A DNA stretch of 64,000 nt, taken from contig NZ_AUAX01000001.1 of assembly GCF_000428945.1 (NCBI RefSeq), positions 531,966-595,965 of the forward strand, given 5' to 3'. Within the stretch, counting starts at the first letter, position 1. Each line of letters begins with the position of its first letter. The translations under genes were made by a program, and so were the position numbers. Origin of the DNA: Hamadaea tsunoensis DSM 44101 (lineage in GTDB: Bacteria > Actinomycetota > Actinomycetes > Mycobacteriales > Micromonosporaceae). The notes beneath the pieces were generated by a model. The model was not told the origin of the DNA. It did no database searches and saw nothing but the letters and a program-made list of their open reading frames with translations. This document shows positions 15,737 through 23,173 of this stretch, piece after piece.

Positions 15737-16806
15737 GCACCGACGTGCTGGAACAGGCCGCGCCGCCGGTCGCCACCCCGCCCGCCGAGCCCGCGGGCAG
15801 CCTGGTGCGGGCCGAGTTGCGCCGGCTGCTCTCCCGCCGCTTCGTGCAGATCCTGACGGCGGTGATGATCGGCGCCTTCGCGGTCACCGTCGGCGTCACC
15901 ATGGCCGGCAGCCGTACGCCGACCGCGGCCGACTGGTCGAGCGCGACCGAGCAGGCGCAGCAGGTGAACGCCGCCAACAAGCAGGCCTACGACGAGTGCA
16001 CGGCGGCGCACGCCCCGGACGCGTCGAGTACGCAGCGGCTGCGCTACCCCGACAAGTGCGTCTACGTCGAGGCGGCGCCCGAGGACTTCCTCTACGACAC
16101 CTACGTCTTCCGGACCTCGATCAAGGGGCTCGTCGGCTTCCTGGCCGCGTACCTGGCACTGTTCGGGTTCCTGGTCGGCGCCACGTTCATCGGAGCGGAG
16201 ATGTCCAGCGGCGGGCTCACCAACCTGCTGCTGTGGCGGCCGCAGCGGATGACCGTCCTGGGGACCAAACTCGGCGTACTGCTGCTGGCGGTCGGGGCCT
16301 TCTCGGTCCTCTTCTCGGCCGTCTACATAGGAACGTTCTACGGGATCGCCTCGGCGACCGGGTACGTCGGGACGGTCAGCAGCGAACTCGTCCAGGACAT
16401 CGCCCTCATGGCTGGCCGCGGCATCGGGCTCGCCCTCATCGTCACCGCGCTGTCCTTCGGCGTCGCCACGATCGGCCGGCACACCGCGGCGGCCCTCGGC
16501 CTGCTCACCGCGTACGGGGTGGTGTGGGAGGGGGGCCTGCGGATCATCATGGAGGTGGTCCGGGCCAACCTGCCCGACCCCTGGTTCCTGTCGACCTACG
16601 TCGGCGCCTGGATGACGGGCTCGTTCGAGTTCTACTCGCGGGATCCGTCCGGCTGCTACTACTCCGACGGTTCCGGGGACGCCAGCTACTGCTCGCCGGA
16701 CCACTACACGGTCTACTGGTGGCACGCGGCGGCGGTGTTCCTCGCCCTGCTGGTGATCGTCGTGGGCGGAGCGTTCGCGCACTTCCGCAAACGCGACCTC
16801 ACCTGA
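15733..16806 (+). CDS. ABC-2 type transporter permease
   Basis: A 357-residue membrane subunit with about six hydrophobic segments. A first helix near residue 40 is followed by an extracellular loop of ~85 residues containing several Cys (DECTAAHAPD and PDKCVYVE), then a cluster of five helices. The arrangement matches ABC-2/ABC2_membrane_4 permeases. A second Cys-containing loop (GCYYSDGSGDASYCS) lies before the last helix. It pairs with the preceding ATPase. Confidence 0.85.
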   Translation: MSTDVLEQAAPPVATPPAEPAGSLVRAELRRLLSRRFVQILTAVMIGAFAVTVGVTMAGSRTPTAADWSSATEQAQQVNAANKQAYDECTAAHAPDASSTQRLRYPDKCVYVEAAPEDFLYDTYVFRTSIKGLVGFLAAYLALFGFLVGATFIGAEMSSGGLTNLLLWRPQRMTVLGTKLGVLLLAVGAFSVLFSAVYIGTFYGIASATGYVGTVSSELVQDIALMAGRGIGLALIVTALSFGVATIGRHTAAALGLLTAYGVVWEGGLRIIMEVVRANLPDPWFLSTYVGAWMTGSFEFYSRDPSGCYYSDGSGDASYCSPDHYTVYWWHAAAVFLALLVIVVGGAFAHFRKRDLT

Positions 16807-16812
16807 TCGACT

Positions 16813-16875
16813 CCATTTCCACGGCTATCATTTCTACGGCTATCGTCCTCTTCAAGGGTACGATAGCCGTAGAAA
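16813..16875. promoter_or_regulatory. AbiE operator: three copies of TTTCYACGGCTATC
   Basis: Two direct copies (TTTCCACGGCTATC at 16816, TTTCTACGGCTATC at 16831) and one inverted copy (16862-16875) lie just before the antitoxin start. The second and third form a perfect 16-bp inverted repeat (16831-16846 with 16860-16875). AbiEi antitoxins are known to bind inverted repeats in their own promoter to repress the operon, so this is a strong candidate autoregulatory site. Confidence 0.8.
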
Positions 16876-16883
16876 TGGAGACC

Positions 16884-17519
16884 ATGAATGCAATGACCCG
16901 GCATCCAGGCGTGCCACCCGAGATCGTTCGAGCCCCGCTGCGCACAGTGCGGGCCCGCGACGTCACCGCGTACGCGCACCCCCGTCAGCAGCTCGCCCGG
17001 CTCGCCGGACGCGGCATCCTGCACCGGCTCGCCGACGGTTTCTACACGGTCGTCCCCCGTGAGCGGACGGGCGACACCTGGATCCCGTCGTTGGAGGGCG
17101 CCGCAGCAGGTGTGGCCGCCGCCGAATTCGGGGACCGCCGTTACGCCCTGATGAACCTCAGCGCGGCGCGCCTGCACCGCGCGGTCCCCCGCGCCCTGGC
17201 TGTCGCGGATGTCGCCGCCCCCCGTCGGCGCCAGCCGTTGAGACTCACCGATCGCCCCGCCCGGGTGCGGTTCTTCGTTCGCGACATCGACGCGCTGCAC
17301 GTGGAAATGCTGGCGACAGACCTGGGCGCGTGCCTCGTCACCACGCCCGAGCAGACGGTGCTCGACCTCGCTCACCTCAGCCCGCTCGACGATCTCCACG
17401 GAGAGGCCGTAGCGGCGATCCGGATCCTTCTTCCCCGCTGCGACGAGGCGAACCTCGCCGAGATCGCGGGTACGCAACGGCTGAAACGTGCCCTCACTCG
17501 CATCAGGGAGATGTCGTGA
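16884..17519 (+). CDS. abiEi: Type IV toxin-antitoxin AbiEi-family antitoxin
   Basis: A 211-residue AbiEi-like protein. The N-terminal ~70 residues form a winged helix (VRARDVTAYAHPRQQLARLA then GRGILHRLADGFYTVVP). The rest is the AbiEi C-terminal antitoxin region, including YALMNLSAARLHRAVPRAL and the TTPEQTVLDLAHLSPL segment. ATGs at 16875, 16884 and 16893 are in frame. The stop overlaps the start of the toxin remnant (GTGA), the normal AbiE operon layout. The antitoxin is intact although its toxin is not, so it may persist as a DNA-binding regulator. Confidence 0.88.
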   Translation: MNAMTRHPGVPPEIVRAPLRTVRARDVTAYAHPRQQLARLAGRGILHRLADGFYTVVPRERTGDTWIPSLEGAAAGVAAAEFGDRRYALMNLSAARLHRAVPRALAVADVAAPRRRQPLRLTDRPARVRFFVRDIDALHVEMLATDLGACLVTTPEQTVLDLAHLSPLDDLHGEAVAAIRILLPRCDEANLAEIAGTQRLKRALTRIREMS

Positions 17520-17915
17520 ACCACGAACGAAGCTCCTTCGGGCTGTCCCCGGCCGACCTGGCCGCGGAGGCCGAGCGCTTCGGCGTCGCCGACGAACAGG
17601 TGCGACGTGACCACGCGATCTCCCACGTCCTGGCGGCAGACCGAGACCTGGCACGCCCGCGAAGCCTGCCGAGACCTCTACGACCTCTGGGCTCTGGCGG
17701 ACTGCGGCGCGATCGACGAGGCCGCGGTCGCCGCGTTCGTGGCGCACGGCTCGACGGGACGCCCGCCACGGCCTTTCATGTTCGCGCGTACGCCCACCGA
17801 GAACGCCTGGGAGGCGGCTCTGGCCGGGCAGACCCGTCTGGAGATCGGTCCGGGGGAGGCGATCGCGGCCGTCCGGAATGCTTGGGCGGCCGCGATCGGT
17901 GAATCCTGGGACTAG
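17516..17915 (+). pseudogene. abiEii: AbiEii toxin remnant, internally deleted and frameshifted
   Basis: The first frame from the GTG at 17516 gives a plausible AbiEii N-terminus (LAAEAERFGVADEQVRRDHA then ISHVLAA). After about 17640 the similarity continues only in another frame: AREACRDLYDLWALADCGAI and onward to a TAG at 17913-17915. The nucleotidyltransferase core between these parts, with the GG...S and DxD metal motifs, is absent. An intact AbiEii is ~250-300 residues; here about 45 plus 85 remain. I read this as a deletion of the catalytic middle that also shifted the frame. Confidence 0.8.
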
Positions 17916-19087
17916 TTCGTGGTGGAGCCGAACACCTGGTCGCGTACCGCGTCGAGGCCGGTGAGCAGTGCTCCGCGCAGGACCGGCTCCGCTCCCACCT
18001 CCGACACGACCACCCGCGGCGACACCGGCGTGATCGCGGCGACCTCGTGCTGTACGCGGTCCGCCAGCGGCGTACCCCCGGCTTGTCCCACTTCGCCGGC
18101 GAGGACGACGAGCGGTGGGTCGAGGACGACGCCCAGGGAGGCGACGCCGAGCGCGAGGCGGCGGGCGAGTTCGTCGAGGACCGGGCCGCCCTTGGTGCCG
18201 GCGGCGATCGCGGCGCGGACGGCGTCGGCGGCCGTGGGGGCTCGGAAGCCGTGCTCGCGGGCGACGACGCGGACGGCGTCGGCCCCGGCGATCTGCTGGA
18301 AGGCGCCCTTGCCGCGCTTGCTGACGTCGCGCGGCAGTTCCGCGCCGGGGACGGGCAGGTAGCCGATCTCGCCGGCGGCGCCGGTGGCCCCGCGGTGCAG
18401 CCGGCCGCCGAGCATGACGGCGAGGCCGACGCCGCGGTCGACCCAGACGAGCACGAAGTCCCCGACGCCGCGGGCGGCGCCCTCGTGCGATTCGGTGACG
18501 GCGGCGAGGTTCACGTCGTTTTCGAAGAACACGTCGGCGATGAGGTCCTCGCGCAGCGCGCCGAGGAGGCCCCGGTGCCAGCGGGGCAGGTCGAACGCGA
18601 ACGCGATGTCCCCAGTGGACGGATCCACGAGGCCGGGCGTGCCGAGGACGATGCGGCGGATGTCGGAGACGGCCGCCCCGCCGATCTCCGCCGCCTCGAT
18701 GACGGCGGAGTGCACCACCCCAACGGGGTCGTCCGTGTCGTGGGTGGAGTGTTCCGCCCGGCCTACTATCGAACCGGTGATGTCGGCGCAGGCGGCGATC
18801 ACGTGATCGGGGCCGACATCGACACCCACGACGTACGCGCTGGACGGCGTGACCGCGTAGAGCTGCGCGTTCGGGCCGCGACCACCGGCCTGTTCGCCGA
18901 CCCGGCGCACGAGTCCGCGCTCCTCCAGGCGCTCCACGAGCTGGGATGCGGTGACCTTGGAAAGGCCGGTCCGCTCGCCCAGCTGAGTACGCGTGAGCGG
19001 GCCGTGTTCCAGCAATAGTTCGAGCGCTGCGCGGTCGTTGAGAGCGCGCAGGAGACGGGGGGTTCCGGGAAGGCGGGCAGAAGACAT
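17912..19087 (-). CDS. ROK-family transcriptional regulator
   Basis: A 391-residue ROK protein with an N-terminal winged helix (LTRTQLGERTGLSKVTASQL at about 31-50) and a sugar-kinase-like domain starting YVVGVDVGPDHV. The segment GATGAAGEIGYLPVPG aligns with the ROK glutamate/histidine region, but the usual GHxxx followed by the CxCGxxGCxE zinc cluster is missing. Ligand binding or kinase activity may therefore differ from NagC or XylR. It is divergent from the GH3 hexosaminidase gene and is its likely regulator. Confidence 0.88.
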   Translation of the reverse strand: MSSARLPGTPRLLRALNDRAALELLLEHGPLTRTQLGERTGLSKVTASQLVERLEERGLVRRVGEQAGGRGPNAQLYAVTPSSAYVVGVDVGPDHVIAACADITGSIVGRAEHSTHDTDDPVGVVHSAVIEAAEIGGAAVSDIRRIVLGTPGLVDPSTGDIAFAFDLPRWHRGLLGALREDLIADVFFENDVNLAAVTESHEGAARGVGDFVLVWVDRGVGLAVMLGGRLHRGATGAAGEIGYLPVPGAELPRDVSKRGKGAFQQIAGADAVRVVAREHGFRAPTAADAVRAAIAAGTKGGPVLDELARRLALGVASLGVVLDPPLVVLAGEVGQAGGTPLADRVQHEVAAITPVSPRVVVSEVGAEPVLRGALLTGLDAVRDQVFGSTTN

Positions 19088-19100
19088 GGCGGCAGCCTCT

Positions 19101-19130
19101 GGCGTTTAGTAAAGTTTCTTATTAGATTGG
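19101..19130. promoter_or_regulatory. Possible ROK operator
   Basis: GTTTAGTAAAGTTTCTTATT, continuing into AGATTGG, is a sharply AT-rich patch in a GC-rich background between the divergent ROK and nagZ genes. It resembles the AT-rich TTAGTAAAGTTTC-type sites of ROK regulators, though the dyad is imperfect. Confidence 0.45.
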
Positions 19131-19260
19131 TAGCGCTTAACCACTAACGGAAGAGTAGCGGTCCCACGACAACGAAGTCGTCCCCTACCCGCCCGACGCA
19201 CACCGAGCCGAACGACGGCTCATGATCCCCCGGTCACCGACGAATAGTGGGACTACAGAG

Positions 19261-20757
19261 ATGACGATCGACCCAGGACTCCGGCGCGTGGTCCTGCAGA
19301 CGCTGCTCGCGTCCTTCGGCGGGCGTACCCGGGCCGGAGACGGTATCGGGGCCGGCCGTGGGAAGGGCGCGTTCACCGCCCCCCAGTGGGCCGTGGACCT
19401 GGTGAGCGAGGGCCTCGCCGGCTACTGCCTCTTCGGCTACAACATCTCCACGCCCGAGCAGCTCGCGAGCCTCACGGCCGAGCTGCGCGCGGCCCGCTCC
19501 GACGTGCTGCTCAGCCTCGACGAGGAAGGCGGTGACGTCACCCGGCTCTACCACCGCACCGGTAGCCCCTACCCCGGCAACGCCGCCCTCGGCGCCGTCG
19601 GCGACTTCGGCCTCACCCGCCGCATCTACCAGGCCATCGGCCAGGACCTGCGCGCCGCCGGGGTCAACCTGAACCTCGCCCCCACCGTCGACGTCAACGT
19701 CGCCACGGACAACCCCATCATCGGTACGCGCAGCTTCGGCGCCGACCCCGTACAGGTGGCCGCGCACGCCGCGGCGGCCGTGGTCGGGCTCCAGTCGACC
19801 GGCGTGGCCGCCTGCGCCAAGCACTTCCCGGGGCACGGCGCGACCGTCGAGGACTCGCACCTCGGCCTGCCGACGGTGGACATCGCCGAGGCGCTGCTGC
19901 GCTCGCGGGAACTGCCGCCGTTCGCGACCGCCACGGCCGCCGACGCCAAGTCGATCATGACTGCGCACATCCGCGTACCGTCGGTCACGGGCGACCTGCC
20001 GGCGACCTTCAGCCGACGCGTACTCCAGGATCTGCTGCGTACCGAATGGGGCTACGCGGGCGTGATCGTGACCGACGCGCTGGAGATGGCCGGCGCGGCG
20101 AGCGCGGCCGGCGGGATCGAGAAGGCGGCGGTGCTGGCCCTGGCCGCCGGCAGCGACCTGCTCTGCATCGGCGCGGACGTCGACCTGGACCTGATCGAGC
20201 GGATCGCGGCGGAGATCGCGGCCGCGGTCGGCGACGGCCGCCTGGCGCTGGCCCGGCTGGAGGACGCGGCCGCGCGCAACGCGGAGCTCGCCGCCTGGAC
20301 CCAGGGCAGCTTCCCGACCGAGATCGAACCCGACCTCGGGTACGCCGCCGCGGCCCGCGCCATCCGTGTCGAGGGTTCGCTCGACGAGATCGTGAACCCG
20401 CTGGTCGTGCAGCTCGTGAGCGGCCACAGCATCGCCGAAGGCCCGGTCCCGTGGGGTCTCGCCCCGCACCTGGCCGCGGGCGCGGAGCACCTCGTGGCCG
20501 ACCCGGCCGACAGCTCGGCCGCGTCCCTGCTGGCCAAGGCCGGCGACCGCCCGATCGTGATCGTGGGCCGGCACATCCACCGGACCCCGGCAGCCGTCCA
20601 GCTCACCGAGACGCTCGCGGCCGGGCACCCCATCGCGGTCGTGGACATGGGCTGGCCGGCGGCCTGGCGGCCGGCCGGGGCGCGGGCGTTCATGAACACC
20701 TTCGGCGCCAGCCGCGCGAACAGCCGCGCGGCCGCCGCCGCCCTCCACCTCGCCTAG
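19261..20757 (+). CDS. nagZ: GH3 beta-N-acetylhexosaminidase
   Basis: A 498-residue glycoside hydrolase family 3 enzyme. The NagZ signature KHFPGHG is at 187-193, followed by EDSH (His200, the catalytic loop acid/base unique to NagZ-type enzymes), and VTDALEMAG carries the nucleophile Asp272. A second ~150-residue domain follows. There is no signal peptide, so it should act in the cytoplasm on imported GlcNAc-containing muropeptide or chitin fragments. The ATG at 19261 fits the family; a longer frame from 19222 exists. It is divergent from the ROK regulator. Confidence 0.9.
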   Translation: MTIDPGLRRVVLQTLLASFGGRTRAGDGIGAGRGKGAFTAPQWAVDLVSEGLAGYCLFGYNISTPEQLASLTAELRAARSDVLLSLDEEGGDVTRLYHRTGSPYPGNAALGAVGDFGLTRRIYQAIGQDLRAAGVNLNLAPTVDVNVATDNPIIGTRSFGADPVQVAAHAAAAVVGLQSTGVAACAKHFPGHGATVEDSHLGLPTVDIAEALLRSRELPPFATATAADAKSIMTAHIRVPSVTGDLPATFSRRVLQDLLRTEWGYAGVIVTDALEMAGAASAAGGIEKAAVLALAAGSDLLCIGADVDLDLIERIAAEIAAAVGDGRLALARLEDAAARNAELAAWTQGSFPTEIEPDLGYAAAARAIRVEGSLDEIVNPLVVQLVSGHSIAEGPVPWGLAPHLAAGAEHLVADPADSSAASLLAKAGDRPIVIVGRHIHRTPAAVQLTETLAAGHPIAVVDMGWPAAWRPAGARAFMNTFGASRANSRAAAAALHLA

Positions 20758-20790
20758 CCGTACCGCCCGCCCTCCGCACCACCAGCTCTT

Positions 20791-20873
20791 CCAAGATCCC
20801 GCTTGGATCAGGGAAATCACCCGAATCTTGGCCCATGATTCGGGCGGCAAACCTGATCCAAGCGGGATCTTTG
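20791..20873. repeat. Palindromic intergenic repeat, family 1, copy 2
   Basis: Outer arms CCAAGATCCCGCTTGGATCA (from 20791) and its complement ending near 20873, with an inner dyad CCCGAATC / GATTCGGG. It lies between the convergent nagZ and SnoaL-like genes and could terminate both. Confidence 0.85.
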
Positions 20874-20876
20874 TGG

Positions 20877-21293
20877 CTAGCGGGCCGGTTCGGTCCAGGC
20901 CAGGGCCAACTGTCCCTGCGTGAGCCGCCACCCGTCCGGCGTACGCACGGCGGTGTAGGCCAGCCGGAGGCCGCTGCGCCGGTGCGGGGCCTCTCCCTCC
21001 TGGTAGTAGATGACGAGCTGGCTGGCCGAGACGCGTACGCCGGCCCCGTCCTCGGTGATCCGCACACCGCTGTGGATGTGGTGCGTACGCTCGTCCGCCA
21101 CCGCCGTCCTGTGCAGGAACGCCTTGACCTCGTCGAGGCCGCGGAGTTCGCCGCCGCGCGGTGAGGAGACCGAGACGTCCGGGGCGTAGACGGTCCCGAT
21201 GTCGTCGAACCGGCTCTCGTCCAGGACGTCGGCCAGGCGCGCGAACAGGTCGGCGATCTCGAACCGGTCGGCGGCGTCGATGGTGGTGGGCAT
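20877..21293 (-). CDS. SnoaL-like/NTF2-fold protein
   Basis: A 138-residue small cone-shaped-fold protein (nuclear transport factor 2 / SnoaL-like). It begins with DRFEIADLFARLADVLDESR and contains the typical YAPDVSVSSPRGG pocket-strand region and LAYTAVRTPDGWRLTQGQL at the end. The start is the ATG at 21293 after GAGGG. It is divergent from a MarR regulator with three operator-like palindromes between them. Members are often isomerases, hydratases or ligand-binding proteins; no activity can be assigned. Confidence 0.8.
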   Translation of the reverse strand: MPTTIDAADRFEIADLFARLADVLDESRFDDIGTVYAPDVSVSSPRGGELRGLDEVKAFLHRTAVADERTHHIHSGVRITEDGAGVRVSASQLVIYYQEGEAPHRRSGLRLAYTAVRTPDGWRLTQGQLALAWTEPAR

Positions 21294-21309
21294 GGCGCCC
21301 TCCCTCGTA

Positions 21310-21386
21310 ATCGTTGGTGTAGCCAACGATACAGCCGATCGTTGGTCTTGCCAACGATCTGACCGATCATTGGTCACGCCAACGGT
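21310..21386. promoter_or_regulatory. Three tandem MarR-type operators
   Basis: Three near-identical dyads of the form CGTTGGTNNNGCCAACG are centred at about 21320, 21348 and 21375, evenly spaced by ~28 bp, in the divergent region between the SnoaL-like gene and the MarR gene. The best copy is ATCGTTGGTCTTGCCAACGA at 21338. Even spacing suggests cooperative repression of both promoters. Confidence 0.85.
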
Positions 21387-21400
21387 GTTACCGTGATCAC

Positions 21401-21841
21401 GTGGAAGGAATCCCCGAACGCCTCGCCGCCAAGCCGAGCTGGCTGATCACCCAGCTGGCCACACACGCCCGCCGGCTGTCCGCGGCCGGCCACGAGGACG
21501 CGCGGGCCGGGGCGTACCACTATCGGATCCTGGCCGCGCTGCGGGAGTTCGGCGCGCAGAGCCAGGCCGACCTGGGGCGGCGCGGGAATCTGGACCGCAG
21601 CGACGTGGTCGCGGCGTTGAACGAGCTGGCGGCGAGCGGCTGCATCGAGCGCACTCCCGACCCCGCCGACCGCCGCCGCAACCTGGTACGCCTCACCGAC
21701 GCGGGCGTCGACCAGCTCCACCGCATGGACCGGTCCCTGGACAGGGTGCAGGACGAACTGCTCGGACCGCTCTCCGCCGACGAACGCGCGACCCTGACCG
21801 GGCTGCTCACCCGGCTGCTCGCCCACCACCGGACGAGCTGA
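21401..21841 (+). CDS. MarR-family transcriptional regulator
   Basis: A 146-residue MarR protein with GTG start. The winged helix covers about residues 45-105 (AYHYRILAALREFGAQSQAD then LDRSDVVAALNELAASGCIE), and the wing contains the family motif DPADRRRNLVRLT. Helices at both ends form the dimer interface. It should bind the three palindromes just upstream and repress itself and the SnoaL-like gene until a small aromatic or toxic ligand is present. Confidence 0.92.
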   Translation: MEGIPERLAAKPSWLITQLATHARRLSAAGHEDARAGAYHYRILAALREFGAQSQADLGRRGNLDRSDVVAALNELAASGCIERTPDPADRRRNLVRLTDAGVDQLHRMDRSLDRVQDELLGPLSADERATLTGLLTRLLAHHRTS

Positions 21842-21861
21842 GCCCCAGAACGAGCTGAGCC

Positions 21862-22464
21862 TCAGGACGCGTTGTACGCCGCGAGCCGCCACCCGTGCTT
21901 CTCGTCGAACAGAAGCTCGACCCAGTGGCAGTTCCCGATCGGCCCGAACCGGTGCAGCAGATCCTCCGGGATCCCCAGCAGGTACGCCGACCCGTACTTG
22001 ATCGAGCCGCCGTGCGTCGTGAGGATGCTGAGCTCGCCGGGGTGGCGCTCGGCCGCCTCGCGGATCACTTCGCTCATCCGCTTGCCCAGGTCGTGCAGCG
22101 ACTCGATGCCGTCACCCGGATCGGGATCGGCGGCCTCGAACTTCGCCCGCGAGACCGGGAAGCGCTCCTTGATCTCCGGCGTCGTGAACGTCTCCCACAA
22201 GCCGAAGCCGCGCTCCCGCAGCCGGGCGTCGCGCTCCGGCCGCACATCGAGGATGTCCCCGAGCGCGTCCGCCGTCCGCGCGGCCCGCTGCAGATCGCTG
22301 CTGACCAGCGCGGCCGGCTTCAGCAGGGCGAGCTTGGCGGCCGCCTCGGCGGCCTGGCGCCGGCCGAGATCGTTGAGCGGAACGTCGGTCTGCCCCTGGA
22401 CCCGGTGCTCGGCATTCCAATCGGTGTTGCCGTGCCGCCAGAGGATGATCCGTGTTCCGCTCAT
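21862..22464 (-). CDS. Histidine phosphatase (phosphoglycerate mutase-like)
   Basis: A 200-residue histidine-phosphatase-superfamily enzyme. The catalytic motif is LWRHGNTDWN (His at about residue 11); the second His is in LTTHGGSIKY and the ERGFGLWE segment is typical. The start ATG overlaps the rsfS stop (ATGA). In actinobacteria this gene regularly follows rsfS, and characterised relatives include glucosyl-3-phosphoglycerate phosphatase and acid phosphatases. True glycolytic mutase activity is unlikely. Confidence 0.88.
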   Translation of the reverse strand: MSGTRIILWRHGNTDWNAEHRVQGQTDVPLNDLGRRQAAEAAAKLALLKPAALVSSDLQRAARTADALGDILDVRPERDARLRERGFGLWETFTTPEIKERFPVSRAKFEAADPDPGDGIESLHDLGKRMSEVIREAAERHPGELSILTTHGGSIKYGSAYLLGIPEDLLHRFGPIGNCHWVELLFDEKHGWRLAAYNAS

Positions 22465-22856
22465 GCGGCGTGTGCCTGGTTCTCCGCGAGGTCGCGGTCG
22501 ACGAAATCGATCCGTGGGCAGTCCTTCCACAGCCGGTCGAGCGCGTAGAACTCGCGCTCCTCGGAGTGCTGGACATGAACCACGATGTCAACGTAGTCGA
22601 GTAGCACCCAGCGACCCGCCCGCTCGCCCTCACGGCGTACGGGCTTGGCCTTGTCGGGCAACTCCAGCAGCTTCTCCTCGATGGCGTCGACGATCGAGAG
22701 AACCTGACGTTCATTCGGCGCGGAGGCGAGCACGAAAACGTCGGTGATCACGAGTTGGTCACCGACGTCGAGCAAAACGATGTCTTCGGCCTTCTTGTCG
22801 GCCGCGGCCTGCGCCGCGACCAACGCCAGCTCCACGGCACGCTCGGATGCGGGCAC
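22461..22856 (-). CDS. rsfS: Ribosomal silencing factor RsfS
   Basis: A 131-residue RsfS/Iojap protein that binds ribosomal protein L14 and blocks subunit joining during starvation. Recognisable segments are DIVLLDVGDQLVITDVFVLA, SAPNERQVLSIVDAIEEKL and WVLLDYVDIVVHV followed by REFYALDRLW. GTG start with GGAAGG six bases upstream. It is normally directly downstream of nadD; here 1.2 kb of repeat-rich non-coding DNA separates them. Confidence 0.95.
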   Translation of the reverse strand: MPASERAVELALVAAQAAADKKAEDIVLLDVGDQLVITDVFVLASAPNERQVLSIVDAIEEKLLELPDKAKPVRREGERAGRWVLLDYVDIVVHVQHSEEREFYALDRLWKDCPRIDFVDRDLAENQAHAA

Positions 22857-23033
22857 CTGGTTCCTTCCGTCGGACTTCCCAGGTCTCCAGGATCTCACAG
22901 CCCCCCACCTTCGCACCCCGCCAATATGACCCATCTCGCCCTCTTGACCGAATGTCACGTTTTTGAGATCAAGAGAGTTAAGGGCGTTTGGTCCCAGGTT
23001 CGCCGATCCCTCCACCCCTTGCGGACGGACGTG

Positions 23034-23111
23034 TCCGACGATCTTGCACGAATGCCCCGAATTTCGTCCGACCTGCCCGGAATGCCCGAACATTCACGCA
23101 AGATCGTCGGA
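23034..23111. repeat. Palindromic intergenic repeat, family 2, copy 1
   Basis: Arms TCCGACGATCTTGCACGAAT (23034-23054) and CATTCACGCAAGATCGTCGG (23091-23111), two mismatches in 21 bp, around a GC-rich interior. The second copy is at 44138. Confidence 0.85.
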
Positions 23112-23173
23112 CGCCGTCGGAGCCCGCTGAAGGTCGCCGGGATCGGGGCTGCCGTTCGTCGGGACTCGTTTGG

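Noticed and set aside
15996..16874. Long N-terminal extension of the AbiEi frame
   Set aside because: It overlaps the ABC permease gene in another frame and is Arg-rich; the operator and start codons place the real start near 16884.
19234..21354. 706-codon minus-strand open frame
   Set aside because: It runs antisense through nagZ and across the family-1 palindrome; no motif and Gly/Arg-rich.
21837..21866. Terminator between marR and the phosphatase gene
   Set aside because: GAGCTGAGCC repeats occur here but they are direct, not inverted, and no convincing stem forms.
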